A DNA stretch of 64,000 nucleotides from NCBI RefSeq assembly GCF_016801865.2, contig NC_068938.1, positions 23,703,158 to 23,767,157 of the forward strand, in the 5' to 3' direction. The stretch comes from Culex pipiens pallens. Lineage: Eukaryota; Arthropoda; Insecta; Diptera; Culicidae. The notes below the pieces were generated by a model. It was not told the DNA's origin. It saw only the letters and a program-made list of their open reading frames with translations, and searched no databases. Position numbers and translations under genes: made by a program. Below are positions 35,650 through 47,137 of the stretch, in pieces. Each line of letters opens with the position of its first letter. The stretch's first letter is position 1.

Positions 35650-36329
35650 ATAACGTCATGATTCGAAATCCGGACACTTAGTAGCATATCATTTTCGTTA
35701 TAGCTGATAAAAAATCATGTAATAAATTGGAAATGAAGAAATATCATCAGGATGTAGCATTAAGAGTCAGTTTTAAGAGAATGCATGCAAAATATGTCTT
35801 TTCTAACAATTTTTCATCAGAATTAGAAAATTAAAATGACTTGTTGTGCTTCGAATCCCGGACACTGATAAAAGCTGATTCGAAATCCGGACACTTTTGC
35901 TTCGAATTCCGGACACTCGTTTTTTCTAATGAATCGCACAAATTTGGACTGAAATGTTAGTGAATGGCATTCATTAGGTCTCAAATAAGCTATTAACATC
36001 AAAACAATCGATATTTTACATAAAAATTTGCTAGAATTTAAAGAATTCAAAACTATAAATTTCTGCTTTGCCTTCCCGGTGCTTCGGACGCCTATGAAAT
36101 ATTTCACGTGAAATGTTTCGCATTTTTGGTAATCTTATAATTTTATATTATTTAATTGTTTTGACATTAACTACAGCATTCAAACAAACTTTAAATACAA
36201 GTTGATGTTAGAATTCATCAAATAACACAGTTTTGACATTAATAATGCCAACTTATATCCAAATAATTGATTAAACAAGATGAGGTGTCCGGGTTTCGAA
36301 GCGTCCGGGAATTCGAATCATGACGTTAT
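35650..36329. mobile_element. 680-bp TIR element with internal CCGGACACT repeats
   Basis: Perfect 18-bp terminal inverted repeats: ATAACGTCATGATTCGAA at 35650-35667 and its reverse complement at 36312-36329. Inside, the word TTCGAA(A/T)-TCCGGACACT occurs several times in direct orientation near the left end and inverted near the right (GTCCGGGTTTCGAA). No transposase. The AT-ends leave the length of any TA duplication ambiguous. Confidence 0.8.
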
Positions 36330-36623
36330 GGGTTCAAAATTTAATGTTTGATTTTTGAAAAGGCATCGCGAAGCAAATTTAATGATTTTAAGCGTGCAAA
36401 AATAATTGCAATCCAAGCTGATTTTAAAAACTTTCTATCATTTCAATTGATTTTGTTATATAGATAATAAATTGAAAGAAGATTTTTGGCCGTGAATTTT
36501 GGTAAAAGCCGCACAATGTCGCAATACTTGAAATAATATATTTTAAATTTGCTCCTTAGTGTATTATAGTAATGACTTTTTCAATTAAAATAAACCATCC
36601 CTTTTTTTAGACATTTTGATCAG

Positions 36624-36810
36624 TACACGGAGAAAAAAGAGTTCCCAAAATCGTGAACAAGCGTTCATGAAAATGAGAACCTCGATCAAAGTGTTCAAAT
36701 TTCATGGTACGTTTACCAAAATCGTACCATGGGATTTGAACACTTTGTTAGAGGTTCCCATTTTCATGAACGCGTGTTCACGATTTTGGCAACTCTTTTT
36801 TCTTCGTGTA
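36624..36810. mobile_element. Near-complete palindromic (hairpin) MITE
   Basis: 187 bp that fold almost entirely on themselves: arms of about 88 bp with a loop of roughly 11 nt (TTTACCAAAAT). Ends are TACACGGAGAAAAAAGAGTT and AACTCTTTTTTCTTCGTGTA. The ends resemble those of the element at 39362. Confidence 0.85.
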
Positions 36811-37386
36811 GGGTGCCCAGAAAAAATGACCCCCCTGCTCCACAAGCGGAAAACAGTTTTTTGGGTTATTTTAAGCATCTGCGCAAATTTTGATCGAAAT
36901 TAGTTGAGATTGGCCCATTGATACCTGAACCTAAAGTTGATAGAAAAAATGTTTTTCACGCATAAATGACTTTTATATCGCTAATAACTTTTCAGAATCG
37001 TTTTTTCAGCTTTGGTATGTTCTACAAAGTTGTAAAGCATTAAATTTCCAATGAGAATCTCACTTTTCTGATATTGGATGGAAGTAGTGCACCGTGCAGA
37101 CCAAACCGTAAGAAAGTTGGATTTTCCATATATTTTTTGATTTTTCCCATACAAATTTCACCTTTGAGGACCAACCAATGGGTAAATGTTGATCGATTTT
37201 GCTCATATTTAGCCCAGAGTCCCAAAATAGCTCAAGGAACAATATTCAGCTTGTGGAGCGAGGTTTTGAGAAAAAGTCTCAAATTCTGTTCACCCATGTG
37301 ATCAGGGACAAAAGTTACCCCTTAGGACAAAGTTTCACGCAAATCAAAGAGGAGTTGGTAAAGAATTACCCATATTTGTTCAGATG
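36811..37386. repeat. Partial copy of repeat family R2
   Basis: 37300-37385 (GATCAGGGACAAAAGTTACC, CCTTAGGACAAAGTTTCACG, AAAGAGGAGTTGG, GAATTACCCA) matches 13858-13965. The left part is less clearly related. Confidence 0.5.
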
Positions 37387-37404
37387 AAAGTTTATCCATC
37401 GATT

Positions 37405-37407
<3 letters not shown>

Positions 37408-37447
<40 letters not shown>

Positions 37448-37825
37448 TCCAATCCAATACCCGCTAACCGGTAGCGATATTATGGGAAAGTATAATTTGT
37501 ATCAGACTTTGTATATGCCGAATGCTGATACAACTTATCTCAGTCCCGGGTATTAGGTGGTGATAGCCCTCGCGCTGCTTCCAACGACCCGTTTCAGAAT
37601 GACAGAGCTCCTTGCGGTCCAATTCCGAGGTCGCTGGGCATTGTTCGGCCCCGCCTAAACATAGAAGCAAGCATCTGAAGGAAACTCGATCTATATTTAG
37701 ACTTCCAATCCCGTCAAGCAAATCAGGGATCAGCGCGTATTTAATATGAGACGATAACATGTTTCACCACTAGAGTGTAAAACTTGTGAGGCAGAAGCCG
37801 TAACCATTAAGCCACGGAGCCGGTT
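37408..37825 (-). mobile_element. SINE-like retroposon with (CA)n tail and 21-bp target duplication
   Basis: A perfect 21-bp direct repeat (37387-37407 and 37826-37846; begins AAAGTTTATCC, ends CGATTCCT) flanks a 418-bp insertion. On the minus strand it starts CCGGCTCCGTGGCTTAATGG, an A-box-like tRNA head, and ends in a (CA)n run seen as (TG)n at 37408-37446. A good B-box is not obvious, so Pol III origin is inferred from the head alone. It shares neither middle nor tail with the dimeric SINEs. Confidence 0.8.
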
Positions 37826-37846
37826 AAAGTTTATCCATCGATTCCT

Positions 37847-39361
37847 TAGGTGAAAAAAGTAATTTTTAATCATTTGTTCATAGAAGTCTTCATTAGGGCG
37901 ACAAGAAAATTTGTTTTTTTTTTTAAATTTAAAAATCATTACTTGGTGCACAATCAAATTTGCAATTGAAAATTACTTTTGTTTTATTAATTTTATTTTT
38001 AATTACAGGCATTTTGAGGTGTAATTTTTTAATAAATGTTCATTTATTTGCCATTTAACAATAATTGATGAAGAAAAATCACCAGAGCCATGCGTTTTTT
38101 CTGATTGCAGTTTTTTTTGCATATGGGAACATTGGTAGATTAGTGAGAAGTAAAAAAATGGATTTTCCCGGTTTGCTTCCCTTCCAGAAGTATTTAATTC
38201 GTTTTTTTTCTTTTTTCAGAGAGGGTCAAACTTCTGAAAACAAAATAGCAGAAATTTAACAACTGAAACTTGAAAACAGTGAACTAATAGAGTACTCTTA
38301 GGAGTACTTTTCGAATGCTAAATGCAATGCAAAATATAAAACATCTTTAAAAAGTTCATTTTTTCAAAATATGTGTTTTTTTTACATTTTGGAATTAATG
38401 ATATTGTTTAAAAAATGGAAACACTGCCAAATGAGTTTTGAAAATCTTAATTTACAGCTAAAAAGAAGATATTTTGTTAGTCTTCTAAAATATTTGAAAA
38501 ATCTAAATTTAAAACAATGTTTTTTGTGCAAAAACATAAATAAAATTATAAAAATTTTATAACAAGCAACAGTCTCACTATTTGAATGAGAAAGTGTTTA
38601 AAAGTGCATTTTACAATAGTTCAGTAGTTTTGCATTTATAATTTTCGAAAAAATGTAAGATTTTACGAAAACAAAAATTTTAGCGAAACATAACTTTTTG
38701 CAATATTACCGACTTTTTTTTTTTAATCAAAACATTTTTTAACTAACTCAAATTTATTTGAAAAAATATGTTTTTCCCCCTGATTTTCGGCTTGAAGGAG
38801 GAGTGACATAAACTTGAATTACAATTTGTGCTAGCCTTTCAAAATTCTTATTTTGAAAAAAAAATCATCAAAAAAGCTAGGTGAATTGAAACATCTGGGG
38901 AATAAAAAATAAAAACCTCTTACCTGATTAAATTTTGGCATTAATAAACCATATCGATTAAATCAGAATGTAGAAAAGAATTTGTTTAATTTAAGTAAAA
39001 ATAAACGCAATTTCGTAAAATTAAAAGCAACTTTCTTCAAAAGGATGACTGTTTGGGAACTCTACCATCCAAGCAGCTTAACGTTTAGGTTCGAGTAGAA
39101 ATATTGTCTTAGATACCGCCAAGAAATATGGTTAACAAGTTAATTATCCTGGTCTTAGTTTTTTTTTGCAAATAATTTATGATAATCCAATAACACAACA
39201 AAAACTATAAAAATTTTACCATGTTTGAAAATAGCCATCAAAAAAATTCCATCAAAATTTTGAAATAGGGTGAAAGAACCGTTCAAAACCCCAATCAACC
39301 ATATGAAAATTTATTTTTTAAGGGTTTTTTTATGATTAACATTTTCTTATAGATATTTATC
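37847..39361. other. AT-rich DNA with a decayed R1 repeat
   Basis: No gene. 38570-38870 has AACAAGC-ACAGTCTCA, TTTTGCATTTATAATTTTCG, ACGAAAACAAAAATTTTAGCG and a GAAGGAGGAGTGA word, in the same order as 59715-60055, identifying family R1. Confidence 0.45.
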
Positions 39362-39539
39362 TACACGGGAAAAATGAGTTCGCGTAAACGTGAACAGAGT
39401 TCATGCTTTCGGGAACCAGGAAGAAAACTGTTCAACTTTTATGCTGCAAAATTTAAAATTACACCATGAAAGTTGAACAGTTTTCTCCCTGGTTCCCGAA
39501 GGCATGAACTCTGTTCACGTTTACGCGAACTCATTTTTT
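39362..39539. mobile_element. Hairpin MITE, right end disrupted
   Basis: Left arm TACACGGGAAAAATGAGTTCGCG... and right arm ...CGCGAACTCATTTTT pair over about 75 bp, around a loop containing TGCTGCAAAATTTAAAATT. The expected last bases (CCCGTGTA) are missing at the right; a tRNA-derived SINE begins there, and CCCCTGTACA follows it at about 39738. The SINE may therefore have inserted into the MITE end. Confidence 0.75.
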
Positions 39540-39742
39540 GAGTTGCAAGTTTCTGTTCATTTCTAGGCGTTCGAAGGTTATGTGTAATGAGTCACACCAA
39601 ACCTCTTTTACGCAAATGGACCGACGTTTTACTTCCCCATCCGATAGAATGCCAAGAGGATAAAGCAGGAATCGAACCCGCGCCCCTTAGCAACTTAGGG
39701 ATCGGCAGCCCAAGCCGCTAAACACCACGCCACGAGGCCCCT
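39540..39742 (-). mobile_element. Monomeric tRNA-derived SINE
   Basis: On the minus strand: tRNA-like head GGGGCCTCGTGGCGTGG with an A-box-like TGGCGTGGTGTTTAGCGG and a B-box GGGTTCGATTCC (near 39670). Then comes the middle ATCGGATGGGGAAGTAAAACG and the 3' part AAAAGAGGTTTGG, TTCGAACGCCTAG, AACAGAAACTTGCAA. Middle and 3' parts match the SINE at 30419-30826, but only one tRNA-like unit is present. No convincing target duplication found. Confidence 0.75.
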
Positions 39743-42048
39743 GTACATACCGAAAATATGGAATTTTTAAGGTTGCAATTTATACAGTGAAAATTCAACA
39801 TTTTTTTAAAACAAATATTTTCCTGTATAAAACTTGTTTGAAACAACTTCAAGCAAAATTGGTAATTTTTGAATAGATATTGTAAAAGGGCTAAACTCAA
39901 AAATGTTCATCTAGATCAAATCTACATAAGATCCTTTTCAGCGGAACAAAAAAAAACCAAGGAGAATCAATACTTTGGTCTCTGAGTCTGAATTTGGCAG
40001 ACTGTAATTAAACAATTTTTATTACACCTAAACTCCCAAGCTCGGAAAAAGGATCGAATTTTTCGGCTTTTTCATGACCTTGCGAGCTAATTATTTTTTA
40101 TTTTTAAATTTAGAAAATTTTATCAATAAAATCCAACCCCTGGATTCCATCCTGCTTCCGGAGGACATTCCTCGCCCACCTCGGTGGGCCCAACAGGTTG
40201 CGCCGCCTCCCTTGGCACAGCTGATTTGCATACGGACAAGATCCATAAGACACACGACAGCCACAACCCCAAGACCCTTTCCACGAGGAACCGGGTGAAG
40301 GATGGACAACGTCTTCTCCGCCGTCTTGGTCGTCGTCAGGAAGGTTGAATAATTTAATTGATGACAAAAAAGTCCGAGATAATATTTCCTTTTACAGAGG
40401 CCTCCCTCCTCCACCAGAAGAATTGATGACAATAAGACACGCGAGATTTGCGAGACCTGAGACGACGGCAGGATTACGGTCGAAGGACTTCGCGGAGAGT
40501 TCGCGTCGTGCGTCCTTCTGTGCGTAGGACTGCTGTGACTTGAACAAATATGAACAAGTTGTGAGGGGCGGGCAACGAATTATTGGCGACCGGGTACTTA
40601 CGTGAAAGGTGCTGGCTGAGCACGTGCCTCAACGGTGGACTTTTTTTTTGCTTTTTTGAATAATTGGCTGCGTTGAAGGGGCAACTTGTAAGGATGTTGT
40701 AGACGGTAGGGTAATCAGAAGGAATTACAAGTACAAGAACTGTGTACCTTGGACATGTTGCAATGAAATGAAGATTATTTTGTTAATTTGAAAATTTGAA
40801 TTTTTGACGATCAAGTCTGCAGACTTCCGTCGACTGTGTGTAAAATCACCCGCATCCCAAACACTTGAAGACGGTAATTGCCTCAATAAAAAGTAAATTT
40901 GCTTTGCCACTGACATAACACTCACTGACTGTTGTATCATATAGCACCTGTTCGTTTCCCTCTGGTTCAGTAGACTCTATTTAACATACACGTGCCTTGT
41001 ACAAACATCAACCTGCAGAACTTCCCAACGCCACGCGAGAACAACCTTATCAACAGTTGAAATTATTCAGAGTTATTCCAACAGTCGACAGGTTTGTCCC
41101 CCAGAACTAAACGATCTACACTGCAAGATCTCGTGCACGTGCCCTTCCTAGAACTTGCTGCATGTTTAAGGCCAAAGATGCGGGTGCGCAGGTGATTTAC
41201 TTCTCTTCAAGGCCTAGTTCAAGCAGCAGGTTTCAGCGCAAGTTGAGCCCTGGACAATTTCTCTGTCTCCGCTGGTATCATTTGTCACAAAAGCAGCTTG
41301 AGCGAAAGAGTCCTTGTAAATTGATGATGTCCCACTTAATCCCTTTTGTGGTGGTGGTTGGTTTCAGGACGAAAAAAAAGCGTGGTTCACTAATTGCTAA
41401 ACAAGAGCGAAATTCAACCCCGGTGACAGCTTCTGGTAAGTTTCATGAAAACATTTTAACGCCTCGCCTCTCAGTTTACAGGTTTCACTTTAAGTGGGTC
41501 CCTTAACAAATTCCAGGCAGCACTCTCTAATCCTTCGCAGAGGTCCTACTGGTCAATAAAAAAAACTGCTTAGCTGATCCTGGTGGCTCAAATTTCACAG
41601 CTCTCAGCAATTGTGTTCCACGAAAAGAGAACCTCAACTTCATTCATCTTTCAAGCGAAAACAAAAGACCTCGTCCAACTTGCTCTCATTTGTCAGCCAC
41701 CTATTTTTTTGGGTCCAAAAAGGCCACCTTTGGCGGTATTTTTTTCGCCACAAACCCACTAGAGAAAGTACGCCACTTGAGGCCTCTTCGAGAGTGATGG
41801 GTCCTAGAAGTGGTCCAGCAGCTTTGCTCTATTTGCCGTGGTGACGGTGGAGCAATAAATTATGCCAAGAGGCGTCGTCCGTGGCGGTCTCAAAAGGAAA
41901 AAAAGAAGAGAAGCAACGACGACCTCACAATCTATTTAACCCGAAAACACTAACTACGGCGCGATGCAATCAACGCAAGTTGAGGCGCAGGGAGGTTTCG
42001 TCACACGAAGGGTCGTATTTAGAGAGCTTAGTTTTTTGAGAAAAACAC
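39743..42048. other. Gene-free moderate-GC DNA
   Basis: Unique-looking sequence up to the large octamer array. Short frames on both strands (at most about 114 codons), none recognised. Confidence 0.45.
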
Positions 42049-45000
42049 ATTTTTAGATTTCTAGATTTTTAGATTTTTAGATTTTTAGATTTTTAGATTT
42101 TTAGATTTTTAGATTTTTAGATTTCTAGATTTTTAGATTTTTAGATTTTTAGATTTTTAGATTTTTAGATTTTTAGATTTTTAGATTTTTAGATTTTTAG
42201 ATTTTTAGATTTTTAGATTTTAGATTTTTAGATTTTTAGATTTTTAGATTTTTAGATTTTTAGATTTTTAGATTTTTAGATTTTTAGATTTTTAGATTTT
42301 TAGATTTTTAGATTTTTAGATTTTTAGATTTTTAGATTTTTAGATTTTTAGATTTTTAGATTTTTAGATTTTTAGATTTTTAGATTTTTAGATTTTTAGA
42401 TTTTTAGATTTTTAGATTTTTAGATTTTTAGATTTTTAGATTTTTAGATTTTTAGATTTTTAGATTTTTAGATTTTTAGATTTTTAGATTTTTAGATTTT
42501 TAGATTTTTAGATTTTTAGATTTTTAGATTTTTAGATTTTTAGATTTTTAGATTTTTAGATTTTTAGATTTTTAGATTTTTAGATTTTTAGATTTTTAGA
42601 TTTTTAGATTTTTAGATTTTTAGATTTTTAGATTTTTAGATTTTTAGATTTTTAGATTTTTAGATTTTTAGATTTTTAGATTTTTAGATTTTTAGATTTT
42701 TAGATTTTTAGATTTTTAGATTTTTAGATTTTTAGATTTTTAGATTTTTAGATTTTAAGATTTTTAGATTTTTAGATTTTTAGATTTTTAGATTTTTAGA
42801 TTTTTAGATTTTTAGATTTTTAGATTTTTAGATTTTTAGATTTTTAAATTTTTAGATTTTTAGATTTTTAGATTTTTAGATTTTTAGATTTTTAGATTTT
42901 TAGATTTTTAGATTTTTAGATTTTTAGATTTTTAGATTTTTAGATTTTTTAATTTATAGATTTTTAGATTTTTAGATTTTTAGATTTTTAGATTTTTAGA
43001 TTTTTAGATTTTTAGATTTTTAGATTTTAAGATTTTTAGATTTTTAGATTTTTAGATTTTTAGATTTTTAGATTTTTAGATTTTTAGATTTTTAGATTTT
43101 TAGATTTTTAGATTTTTAGATTTTTAGATTTTTAGATTTTAAGATTTTTAGATTTTTAGATTTTTAGATTTTTAGATTTTTAGATTTTTAGATTTTTAGA
43201 TTTTTAGATTATTAGATTTTTAGATTTTTAGATTTTTAGATTTTTAGATTTTTAGAATTTTAGATTTTTAGATTTTTAGATTTTTAGATTTTTAGATTTT
43301 TAGATTTTTAGATTTTTAGATTTTTAGATTTTTAGATTTTTAGATTTTTAGATTTTTAGATTTTTAGATTTTCAGATTTTTAGATTTTTAGATTTTTAGA
43401 TTTTTAGATTTTTAGATTTTTAGATTTTTAGATTTTTAGATTTTTAGATTTTTAGATTTTTAGATTTTTAGATTTTTAGATTTTTAGATTTTTAGATTTT
43501 TAGATTTTTAGATTTTTAGATTTTTAGATTTTTAGATTTTTAGATTTTTAGATTTTTAGATTTTTAGATTTTTAGATTTTTAGATTTTTAGATTTTTAGA
43601 TTTTTAGATTTTTAGATTTTTAGATTTTTAGATTTTTAGATTTTTAGATTTTTAGATTTTTAGATTTTTAGATTTTTAGATTTTTTAATTTATAGATTTT
43701 TAGATTTTTAGATTTTTAAATTTTTAGATTTTTAGATTTTTAGATTTTTAGATTTTTAGATTTTTAGATTTTAAGATTTTAAGATTTTTAGATTTTTAGA
43801 TTTTTAGATTTTTAGATTTTTAGATTTTTAGATTTTTAGATTTTTAGATTTTTAGATTTTTAGATTTTTAGATTTTTAGATTTTTAGATTTTTAGATTTT
43901 TAGATTTTTAGATTTTTAGATTTTTAGATTTTTAGATTTTTAGATTTTTAGATTTTTAGATTTTTAGATTTTTAGATTTTTAGATTTTTAGATTTTTAGA
44001 TTTTTAGATTTTTAGATTTTTAGATTTTTAGATTTTTAGATTTTTAGATTTTTAGATTTTTAGATTTTTAGATTTTTAGATTTTTAGATTTTTAGATTTT
44101 TAGATTTTTAGATTTTTAGATTTTTAGATTTTTAGATTTTTAGATTTTTAGATTTTTAGATTTTTAGATTTTTAGATTTTTAGATTTTTAGATTTTTAGA
44201 TTTTTAGATTTTTAGATTTTTAGATTTTTAGATTTTTAGATTTTTAGATTTTTAGATTTTTAGATTTTTAGATTTTTAGATTTTTAGATTTTTAGATTTT
44301 TAGATTTTTAGATTTTTAGATTTTTAGATTTTTAGATTTTTAGATTTTTAGATTTTTAGATTGTTAGATTTTTAGATTTTTAGATTTTTAGATTTTTAGA
44401 TTTTTATATTTTTAGATTTTTAGATTTTTAGATTTTTAGATTTTTAGATTTTTAGATTTTTAGATTTTTAGATTTTTAGATTTTTAGATTTTTAGATTTT
44501 TAGATTTTTAGATTTTTGGATTTTTAGATTTTTAGATTTTTAGATTTTTAGATTTTTGGATTTTTAGATTTTTAGATTTTTAGATTTTTAGATTTTTAGA
44601 TTTTTAGATTTTTAGATTTTTAGATTTTTAGATTTTTAGATTTTTAGATTTTTAGATTTTTAGATTTTTAGATTTTTAGATTTTTAGATTTTTAGATTTT
44701 TAGATTTTTAGATTTTTAGATTTTTAGATTTTTAGATTTTTAGATTTTTAGATTTTTAGATTTTTAGATTTTTAGATTTTTAGATTTTTAGATTTTTAGA
44801 TTTTTAGATTTTTAGATTTTTAGATTTTTAGATTTTTAGATTTTTAGATTTTTAGATTTTTAGATTTTTAGATTTTTAGATTTTTAGATTTTTAGATTTT
44901 TAGATTTTTAGATTTTTAGATTTTTAGATTTTTAGATTTTTAGATTTTTAGATTTTTAGATTTTTAGATTTTTAGATTTTTAGATTTTTAGATTTTTAGA

Positions 45001-45616
45001 TTTTTAGATTTTTAGATTTTTAGATTTTTAGATTTTTAGATTTTTAGATTTTTAGATTTTTAGATTTTTAGATTTTTAGATTTTTAGATTTTTAGATTTT
45101 TAGATTTTTAGATTTTTAGATTTTTAGATTTTTAGATTTTTAGATTTTTAGATTTTTAGATTTTTAGATTTTTAGATTTTTAGATTTTTAGATTTTTAAA
45201 TTTTTAGATTTTTAGATTTTTAGATTTTTAGATTTTTAGATTTTTAGATTTTTAGATTTTTAGATTTTTAGATTTTTAGATTTTTAGATTTTTAGATATT
45301 TAGATTTTTAGATTTTTAGATTTTTAGATTTTCAGATTTTTAGATTTTTAGATTTTTAGATTTTTAGATTTTTAGATTTTTAGATTTTTAGATTTTTAGA
45401 TTTTTAGATTTTTAGATTTTTAGATTTTTAGATTTTTAGATTTTTAGATTTTTAGATTTTTAGATTTTTAGATTTTTAGATTTTTAGATTTTTAGATTTT
45501 TAGATTTTTAGATTTTTAGATTTTTAGATTTTTAGATTTTTAGATTTTTAGATTTTTAGATTTTTAGATTTTTAGATTTTTAGATTTTTAGATTTTTAGA
45601 TTTTTAGATTTTTAGT
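42049..45616. repeat. (AGATTTTT)n octamer array, about 446 units
   Basis: About 3.57 kb of 8-bp repeat, the largest structure in the window and the inverse of the array at 3393-4395. Substitution variants are scattered (GATTTTAAG, TTGGATT, TTCAGATT, TATT). A compound variant, TTTTTTAATTTATAGA, occurs at 42945-42960 and again at 43681-43696, 736 bp (92 units) apart. The unit contains TAG in one register, so no long frame arises. Confidence 0.98.
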
Positions 45617-46960
45617 TTTTTTGTTAATTTGAAGCTTCATGGATTTGTAATTTGTTATTGTCTCGATGAATATCACCCTCATTTCAACCACTTAGTTATA
45701 AATAAACCTTTCCTTCTTGCAAGCCTCACAAAAACCTCACACCGCCAAAGCTTTTTTCCCATTCAAAATCCAGCGGCGAGAAAAAATTTACATAATTTAT
45801 AATTAACTATAGCACCCATTCACAAGTACCTACAACCTCAGCCACACCAAAAAGATCAACCGCGACCAAAAAAAAGTGAACCAAAAAAACGGCCCTTAAA
45901 AAGAAGAGTAAGTACTTCAACTTGCGCCGAACAATTTACGACTACGACAAGCAAAGTTGTGTCATTCATGGTGGTGCGCTATGCTTTCGCTTTCGAAGAT
46001 CTGATCGGATGGGTTAGTGGAGAGAGGACCTCCAACGAAGAACTTGTTCCACGTGGTTTTGATCAGAAGTTTTAGTAGAATTTTATAAAATTTTATGAAG
46101 TAACAAATCACCGGTTAGTCAGACTCGACTCGCGTCGATGTACCAATAGAGTCAATCTGGTGGCGGCCACTGGTCTGACCTTGGAAGAGATAAAGGGGCG
46201 CACTCCGTACACTCAAGTCCATGCCTATTTCGAACTACCACATGGCGTGCACTAGCCACCAGCAGGGACCCCGATGCCCGATTGTGGACAACTCGCTCAC
46301 GGAGGGGGTCCCATACTCTGCTGGCTTGGCAGTCTCAGCCATTTCTGCAGTCGACGACGGACAATTTGGTATTTGATTTTTCATCAGGTGCGCTAACGGG
46401 TTGAGTCGATGGCTAAGTCTTGAATGTAAGCGCCAGCCAGTCAGCAGCCGCCGTGGAACAAGTATGTGACTAATTTAGCGAATTACTGTGTGGCCGAGTG
46501 CGGGTTCAGCGCCGACCCAGGGAAGGTGGAAGTAAAAACATTAGTAAAAACATGGAAACTGGTCTAGACTGGGGCGTGAGTCATACCTGTGCTCATGAGA
46601 TTCCGTTAGATTGCGGGGCCCTGAGGGTATTACAACACCTTAACGACCGCAGGTCTTGGGGACATGAAGGATACCCCGAGCTCGCGGCTGGGGGACAGCT
46701 TTTATGGCCGCCGGGACAAAAGGAGCTGATTTGTCTGGTCAATGTCAAACATATCAAATATTTCACCCCCAGATGTTAATTGTGTTGCTGGACTGCGACT
46801 GTTGGGCCTCCTTGTTGGGTAGTACCACTTTTGGCAGGAGCGTGTGTCATTATCGATTTGGAGCACTTTTGATGCGGAATGATTTGCTATGAAATTAGGC
46901 AGCAATATTTGGTATGACTTGAGCAAGGTTTCTCAAGTCATTGAGAATGTCAGATTGAGT
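45617..46960 (+). other. Possible non-LTR retroelement remnant ahead of a heptamer tail
   Basis: 45617-46090 is unassigned. From about 46090 the DNA becomes GC-richer and continues, without a long frame, to the (CAACAAA)n array at 46961. The order of GC-rich body then simple-repeat tail fits a 5'-truncated or deleted non-LTR element on the + strand. I found no reverse-transcriptase motif and no target-site duplication, so this is tentative. Confidence 0.3.
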
Positions 46961-47137
46961 AGACAACAAACAACAAACAACAAACAACAAACAACAAACA
47001 ACAAACAACAAACAACAAACAACAAACAACAAACAACAAACAACAAACAACAAACAACAAACAACAAACAACAAACAACAAACAACAAACAACAAACAAC
47101 AAACAACAAACAACAAACAACAAACAACAAACAACAA
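46961..47137. repeat. (CAACAAA)n heptamer array
   Basis: About 25 perfect 7-bp units. Since 7 is not a multiple of 3, all frames cycle, giving repetitive open frames on both strands (for example Thr-Thr-Asn-Asn-Lys-Gln-Gln on +) that are not genes. It may be the expanded 3' tail of the sequence to its left. Confidence 0.95.
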
